Notes under the pieces: generated by a model
What the model saw: only the letters and a program-made list of their open reading frames with translations
Databases searched by the model: none
Told to the model about the DNA's origin: nothing
DNA from: Salpingoeca rosetta
Lineage: Eukaryota > Opisthokonta > Choanoflagellata > Craspedida > Salpingoecidae
DNA length: 34,666 nucleotides
Direction: 5' to 3'
NCBI RefSeq assembly: GCF_000188695.1
Contig: NW_004754919.1
Location: forward strand, 904,588 to 939,253
Part shown: in pieces, positions 28,846 through 34,666 of the stretch
Layout of the letters: the number at the start of each line of letters is the position of its first letter
How positions within the stretch are numbered: the stretch's first letter is position 1
Position numbers and translations under genes: made by a program

Positions 28846-29844
28846 GCAGCGACAACAGCGGCAATGGTGACAGCAGCTGGGGCCACAGAAGCCACTGCAC
28901 CAGCCATTATGGCCACAGCTACAGGCGGAACGATGATGACACTGCAGCCTGGCCAACAGCCCGTCCAACAGCAGGCGCACCACGCTCCATCGTCATCATC
29001 CTCCTCCTCCTCATCCACCTCCTTGCCATCATCATCGTCTTCGCTGTCGGTGTCGATTGCAACGCCGGCAACACAGGCGCTGCTTGGTGACGTGGTGGCG
29101 TGGGCTGGATCGCTGGCACACGCGTGCATGACTGCAGTGGCGCAGGCGGAGGGCAACGCAGCAAATGCATCATGGCTCCTCTCAGCATCAGCATCATCAT
29201 CATCGTCAACGTCGTCATCATCATCATCAGGTGGACAGCACGGCGGTGGAGATTCGACCATCACGGTGGGCGGCACGAGTGCAAACAGCAGTCGCAACAG
29301 CAATTGCAATGGCACTGGGACACGTGGTGGCCGCGACGCAGACAAATCGCACCCCGTGCGAATGGATGATAGCCGTGATGATGACGATGACAACGAGCAT
29401 GATGATGAGAATAATGATTGTGATGATGATGATGATGATGATGAGAATGATGATGATTGTGATGATGATGGTGACAACGCGAACGGTGGCGGTGAGAGCT
29501 CGGACCTTGCCATGCCGTCCAACATGGGTGTACATGACGACGACGACGACGAGGGCGAGGGTGATGATCGTGGCGTGCCTGCAAGCACGACCGCACACGG
29601 CCATTCTGCTGTGAACGGCAGCACGAACGGCAGTGTCAAGACACCCACTGCGTGCAACGGCGCCCCCATGTCAACTGTGGACGCGCTGGTGTCACAGCGA
29701 TCACGCCACGGCGTTGAACGATTGGGAGAGCGGTTATCGTTTCTTCGCTCAACGCAGCAGCAGCGGCTGGCGTATGTGAACGCGCTGGCCGTTGCACGCT
29801 GGCTTTGGACGGCGACACACATGCAGTCAGGACAGCCGCACTAG
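27113..29844 (+). CDS. Unrecognised 846-residue protein: N-terminal CxxC pairs, low-complexity body
   Basis: Exon 1 27113-27485 and exon 2 27677-29844, donor GTGCGT, acceptor GGGCAG, phase 1. The N-terminus has CVEC, CPC, CPQC, CPVC and CSAC, spaced like paired zinc-ribbon knuckles. The reading frame crosses the intron into an ordered helical, basic segment (DWVERKLGLTG, RRWFGSAYLKQKRQELRRLF) and a TKRAKR stretch that may be a nuclear localisation signal. A second ordered part follows (about 27960-28290, LVERVLHHAACGRGLQQLRA). Then come Ser, Thr, Gln runs, an Asp-rich acidic block (29362-29480) and a final ordered stretch (RHGVERLGERLSFLRS). No signal peptide or TM. A nuclear zinc-binding protein is the simplest guess, but I recognise no family. 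MAPTTAKM at 27113 was chosen over the upstream ATG at 27074, which lies closer to the divergent gene; either is possible. Confidence 0.8.
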
Positions 29845-30424
29845 CTGTGTGCATGTGCATGTGTGCGTGCGTGGGGGGGGGGGTTTCCTTTTGTGGAGTG
29901 AGCGGGCGCCCTGCGCACGTGTGCGATGTGCAACACACGCCTTTGACTTTTTTTGTTTCGGTCGTTGGTTTTGATTTATACGTTCGCTCACGCTTGGTCA
30001 TCAGCATGATGTAAAAAGAAGAAGAAAGAAGAAAGAAGAAGAACAACATGGTGGGAGCAGCCAACCCAGCGACGTGGCGTTGTAGTTTGGGGGGAGGGGG
30101 GAACGGAAGGGGGAACATGAACTGGCACAGCAACCAACCACAGCCAGCCGTTGAAAATTCAAGGAAAAGAAAACGCACACACACACACACTCACACAGAG
30201 ACACAACACACACACACAATTGCACGCGCTCAAAGCGTTGTCACACGTTCACAATATCAGCACGGGACGTCTGCCTAAAATCCCCAATTCTCCACACGGG
30301 TGACCCAACACCAGGCCGTAAGCGATCCCACTCGACACATCAACCCATTCGCCCACTACAAACACCATCAACACTGACACCACACAACACGAGCACCAAC
30401 CTCGACACATCCCATCCCGTGCCA
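29845..30424. other. Convergent 3' intergenic region
   Basis: 580 bases between the CxxC-protein gene and the ENTPD-like gene. They contain a G run (29873-29882), an A/G-rich stretch (30014-30044), short CA repeats (30175-30218), and otherwise unique sequence. No coding frame is supported and no consensus AATAAA was seen on either strand. Confidence 0.5.
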
Positions 30425-31464
30425 TCACCTGAGCTTCTCGAGTTCTTCAAACAGCTCCTCCAGGCCGGCGCCGAGCGGCCACTGCGTCTCAATTGCCGCG
30501 CCGTTGTAGAACAGCTTGCGCGCAAGGATGATGCGCTGCTCGTCGTGGATGCCAAAGCCGTGCTCAAGCAGCGCGCTGATGAAGCACAGGTCCGTGCACA
30601 GGTAGGGGGCGTCTTCGCTGCTGACGTTGGGGAAGGTGGACCGGAGTTCCGACGTGGACATGCCGCACACGCGCTCGGCAACGTCCTTGTAGTGCTGGAT
30701 GGACAGCGAGCCCTGCTCAGCATCGGGGCCCAAGATGCCTGTTTGGGAAGGGAGGGGTGAATGAATGAGTGAGAATGAGTGGGTGAGGGAGTGAGTGAAA
30801 GGGGGATGGGGGTGAGAAGGGCAAAACGAAAGGAGGAAGAAGGGCCATGAAACAACACAACACCACAACACAACACTAATAAAGACACGCACACACACAA
30901 CAACATACACACAACACAGCACAACACACACACACACACACACCACACAACACCACACACACGACACGACACGACACGACACGACACAACACAACGCAAA
31001 TACAGATACACACACGCTTTCTGCAGCGCCACTCACCAACGTCCTGTGCGCGATCAAAGTAGTACGACATGGCAAAGATGGGCTGGTGTTTTGAAATTGG
31101 CGGCTGCTGCGGCGCGCGGACAAATGATCCGTTTGGATCCGCAATGACGTGGCGCGCCCGCTGCATGCAGTCGCCGGCTGACACGGAGGTGGCACCGGTC
31201 ACGCGGTATTTGCGGTCGTTGTACGTGTACACGAGCGTCTCGTCGTGGGGGATGCACGGCGACCTGGCGCGGACAAGGCGTAATGAGACGTGCGTGTGTG
31301 CGTTGGGGGGGAGGGAGGGGCAGAGGTGAGGAGGGTGAAACGGATGGTATGAACGGCGCAGCGGCTTGTGAGGAGAAGGTGGTACACACACACGCACACA
31401 CACACACACACGACACACACACATGCACACACACACCACACACCACACCCACACACCACACACC

Positions 31465-31534
<70 letters not shown>

Positions 31535-33379
31535 CACATTCACACAACCCAAACACCTGCAAAACAACAGCCCCACGAAACGAAACGCACTGGATGGTTG
31601 ATGTGCCCGTGACGTGCGTGTCGCCTTCCTTGAACTCAAACCCGAACATCTGTCCGCGTCCCGCCATGAGGCCGTAGCCGAGATGCGAGTACAGGAACAT
31701 GTGGTGCTCCGCCCCCATTGTCGTGGACTTGCGCAGCTCGGGCGAGGCCTCGGGCGACGCAAGCGCAATCTGCAGCCATGACGATAAAAGGAGGTGAGGA
31801 AGAGGTGAGGAGGGTAAGAGGTAGGGGAGGTAGAATGGGACAAGGGTTTTGTGTGGTGACGTTTAGTAGGCATACACACACAGAGGCAAAGACAGACATA
31901 GACAGACACACACACACACACAGACAGACAGACAGACAGACAGAGACAGACAGACAGACACACACACACACACACACACACACAAGCACACAACCAAGCA
32001 CAAATGCACAAAACAACCAACGCCCACCTGTGTTGATCCGCCGCCGAGGTCGAGGACGACGCACGTGTGCTGGGCATCGAGCGCAATGCTCTCCAGCAGG
32101 TAGTTGACTGTCACCCACGCGAACATGCCCTCGTCCAGGCCGCTCATAATCTCCACCGCGTCCTCCGGGTCGTACAGGAATGGATATGACTGCAGCAGCG
32201 TCTCCACCTCCATCAGTAGCGCCTTGGACTGTTCCGGGCGCAGGAGGCGCAGGCCCGCCGTTGCCTTGAGGTTGATGGGCGTGATGGCGCGTGCCTGCTC
32301 GGGGACAGTGGACATGGCGAGCTCCAGCAGCGGCACCAGCGACTGCGCGCCCGCACGCGGGTCGTCTGCGAAACTGCTCAGGCCCGGCTTGAGGGCGTGG
32401 AAGACCTCGGACTTGAGGACCATGTGTCCGGAGCTGGGGTCGTTTGACTCGAAATGGAACACGTGGATGCGCGATCCTGGATTGGAGACGAGAGCAAGAA
32501 GGGTGGAGGAGGGAGAAAGAGGTGCGGGTGAGGTTGTTTGTTTGTTTGTTGAAGAGCAAGCAAGCAACTACTTGAAAAGATCCACTCACATGACGTTCCA
32601 GTGCAGGCATGTACGCACGCACGAGCAAGCAATACACATTTGTACATACGTACAAACAGACACAGACACAGACACACTCACACGCACATGCACGAGCAAG
32701 CAATACACGTTTGTACATACGCACAAACAGACACAGACACACACGCACATGCACGCACGCAGACCACTGACCTGTGCTGCCGGCGTCCATCATGATGCCG
32801 TAGTAGTCCGAGGGGGCGGTGAAGCGCGACTCTTCAAGAAGATACACCAGCAGCACAATCAGCACAATCGCGCCGAGAATGCGCAGCGGGAAGATCGACT
32901 GCAGGCGTTTATGACGGAGGTGTGGGTTGCAAGAGGGGTGTGAGGAAAGGATGAAGGGGCGGGCGTAGATTGGGTGCATGCACGGAAAGCGGTTTGGTTC
33001 CACGTGAAGCATGGGTGGATGGAAGAAAAACAAAGACAGACCGAAAAGCCTTCAGTGCAAGTGCAACCGCAGACACCCCCGACACACACACACACACACG
33101 CACCTTTGAAGAGCCGGCGATGTTGTACTTTTGAAACTTGGAGGGCGGCATGGTGTCGGTGTCTGTGGATGCGCGGGGAACAGCAGAAGTTGCGGTTGCA
33201 GTCGCAGAAATCCTGCGCCTGGGGCTTGTGATGGCCGTTGTTGTGGACTGTGCTGGAGCAGATGCCGTGGCGGAGCGCTTTGCGTTGCTCTTGATAGGGG
33301 CAACGTGGGAATGGGCTTGGGCGAGGTCGACGTCAGGGCTCTGGCACTGAGACGTGGACACGATGCGGGATGCCTTCAT
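30425..33379 (-). CDS. ENTPD5/6: ENTPD5/6-type nucleoside diphosphatase (GDA1/CD39 apyrase)
   Basis: Hydrolyses nucleoside diphosphates such as UDP and GDP released by glycosyltransferases in the ER/Golgi lumen, or outside the cell (family knowledge). Exons: 33379 (or 33151)-33104, 32898-32772, 32476-32028, 31769-31591, 31263-31037, 30738-30425; all GT-AG with agreeing phases. All apyrase conserved regions are present: ACR1 DAGSTGSR (split by the second intron), ACR2 KATAGLRLL, ACR3 SGLDEGMFAWVTVNYL with its Glu, ACR4 VLDLGGGSTQIA, ACR5 WPLGAG. KPGLSSFADDP, SYYFDRA and YLCTDLCFI support the ENTPD5/6 branch. A signal anchor (RILGAIVLIVLLVYLLEES) precedes ACR1, giving a type II membrane protein. 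Starting at MPPSKFQKYN (33151) gives 447 residues; MKASRIVSTS (33379) gives 523 with a Ser/Thr-rich cytoplasmic extension. I cannot decide between them. Confidence 0.93.
30961..30988. repeat. (CGACA)n pentanucleotide repeat
   Basis: Five to six ACGAC units within the CA-rich last intron of the ENTPD-like gene. Confidence 0.8.
31378..31534. repeat. (CA)n tract in an ENTPD intron
   Basis: Interrupted CA/ACC repeats become a pure CA tract (about 31473-31532). In the transcript this is a UG tract following the 5' splice site at 31590. Confidence 0.85.
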
Positions 33380-34042
33380 ACAAAGCGATGGCACCACAAG
33401 CAGCAACAAGGACAAGAAGGAGAGGCAGCAGGAGGACGAGCAGCCCGCGGTGACGCGGTCGTGGCTGTGGCTGACGACAAGCGGCGATGGAGGTTGAACA
33501 CACTGACGAACTGCGCCAACATGCACACATGTACAGAAGCAAAGCAACGATCAAGTGATGTGTGAGTTGAGGACGACGCAGCAAGCAAGGAGCAGGGAAA
33601 CAAAAAAGCACAGCGAAACCCAGCAGAAGGAAGAAGATGTGATCATGGGTGTGATCACACAAACACACACACACACACACTCACACACACACTCACACGT
33701 ACATACGGGGTGACATGCTCAACACCGCATTCAAATCATGTCATCTCACACATCAACCAACACCTGCACGAACCGCTCTGCTTGGTTGCTTCTTGAATGA
33801 ACAACCACGCCACACCCGCCTTTCCCCTCACACACGCGTTCGGTTGTGGACTGCGGATAATTGTTGATGACACCAGCAAAAGTTCCAAACTTCGCCTGCC
33901 GCCAACGACAAGAAAAAACGGAAACTGCTTGCGCTTCACATCTCAACGCACATCGCTTCCGCTTGCATCCTTGTCTGTCACCCAGAACCCACTCTCCTCC
34001 TCTCCCCCTCTCCCCCACTCCCACTCGCGTGTCCGGAACACC
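33380..34042. promoter_or_regulatory. Divergent intergenic region, ENTPD-like / Gln-rich protein
   Basis: 663 bases between two divergent start codons. They contain a short CA array (33658-33697) and otherwise unique sequence, with a C/T-rich stretch (33990-34024) just before the ATG at 34043. Both promoters should lie here. An in-frame upstream ATG for the ENTPD-like gene at 33547 is possible but adds a Cys-rich, atypical leader. Confidence 0.45.
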
Positions 34043-34485
34043 ATGAGCGAGCATGCGTGGTTGGTGGGGCGACTGGATGAGGTGCTGGAAAAACTGTTGA
34101 GGCTGCAGAAGCTGTCGCTTGAGACCTATGATGCGAACACGCTGTATCCAACCGTGTCTGCTGCGCTGGAGGAGTCGCACGCCTTCTACGATGAGCTGGA
34201 TGAACTGTCTGAGGAGGCATTCGACCAGCTGGTCGCGGACGCTCCTGGGTTTGAGGACAAGCTGAACAAGCTCGATACCGCGCATGCGGAGCTTGACGGC
34301 CTTGCAGCGCGGTTGGAAGGCGAGACACAAGACACGAGCGCTGTGGACAACGCGTCCGATCAGCAGCAACAACCACAACAGCAGCAGCAACAACAGCAAC
34401 AACAACAACAACAACAACCACATCAGCCTGCCGTGCCCCGCATCATCGAGCCAAGCTCCTCCGAATGGGAGTCGGACACAGAAGT

Positions 34486-34533
<48 letters not shown>

Positions 34534-34544
34534 TCATCATCATC

Positions 34545-34632
<88 letters not shown>

Positions 34633-34636
34633 CTAA
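34043..34636 (+). CDS. Small helical acidic protein with C-terminal poly-Gln
   Basis: 197 residues from ATG 34043 to TAA 34634-34636. Residues 1 to about 95 (MSEHAWLVGRLDEVLEKLL ... LDGLAARLEGE) are rich in Leu, Glu and Asp in heptad-like spacing and should form helices or a coiled coil. Then comes a Gln tract broken by Pro-His and an ordered acidic bit (PRIIEPSSSEWESDTEV), and a Gln tract to the stop, broken once by HHHH. The Gln codons are almost all CAA. No signal peptide or TM. I do not recognise the family; cytoskeletal or transcription-cofactor roles would be guesses. An upstream ATG at 33797 shares the frame, but the residues it adds look non-coding. Confidence 0.72.
34488..34633 (+). 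repeat. (CAA)n tract encoding poly-Gln
   Basis: About 48 codons, nearly all CAA, broken by four CAT/His codons near 34531. A second tract lies at 34362-34420. The Gln runs in the NEK11-like and LRR-like genes use mainly CAG. Confidence 0.9.
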
Positions 34637-34666
34637 GACGAGAACATGCACACCAACAACAACAAC

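Overview
This is nuclear DNA from an intron-rich, GC-rich unicellular eukaryote, most likely a choanoflagellate close to Salpingoeca or Monosiga. The lineage is my inference. It rests on animal-like genes (NEK11, a 13-exon PSMD13, ephrin-receptor-like cysteine modules on phase-1 exons, a receptor tail with several tyrosine motifs), short GT-AG introns full of (TG)n/(CA)n repeats, and poly-Gln, poly-Asp and poly-Ser tracts in coding exons. I see no operons, rRNA, tRNA, CRISPR array or clear transposon. One 100-base assembly gap (N) lies at 9057-9156.

Layout. (1) 214-7377 (+): the 3' part of a NEK11-type kinase, 12 exons, 5' end outside the window. (2) 7712-11809 (+): complete PSMD13/Rpn9, a 26S proteasome lid subunit, 13 exons, 375 residues. 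(3) 14059-12219 (-): two-exon histidine phosphatase (RHG family) with a long C-terminal part of unknown function. (4) 14587-17886 (+): intronless 1,099-residue protein with an irregular Cys-containing leucine-rich repeat body. (5) 26980-18585 (-): about 20 exons of a type I receptor-like protein. It has a signal peptide, a run of ephrin-receptor/TNFR-like cysteine modules, eight HYR/DUF5011-like beta-sandwich repeats, one transmembrane helix and a Tyr-rich tail. This copy carries several lesions. (6) 27113-29844 (+): two-exon protein with N-terminal CxxC pairs and a long low-complexity region, not recognised. (7) 33379 or 33151 to 30425 (-): six-exon ENTPD5/6-type nucleoside diphosphatase with a signal anchor. 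(8) 34043-34636 (+): small helical protein ending in a long CAA-encoded Gln tract.

The genes look functionally unrelated. Neighbours 3/4, 5/6 and 7/8 are divergent and share upstream regions; 5/6 share only 132 bp. Neighbours 2/3, 4/5 and 6/7 are convergent.

Most notable are the receptor in region 5, with its symmetric-exon build, 90-nt repeat exons and clustered lesions (two single-base frameshifts, a TGA at a Cys position, a TG in place of an acceptor AG, and a distant in-frame TAG), and a window-wide tendency for UG repeats to follow 5' splice sites and CA repeats to precede 3' splice sites. Exon joins were worked out by hand from reading frames, GT/AG sites and known family sequences; no transcript evidence was available.
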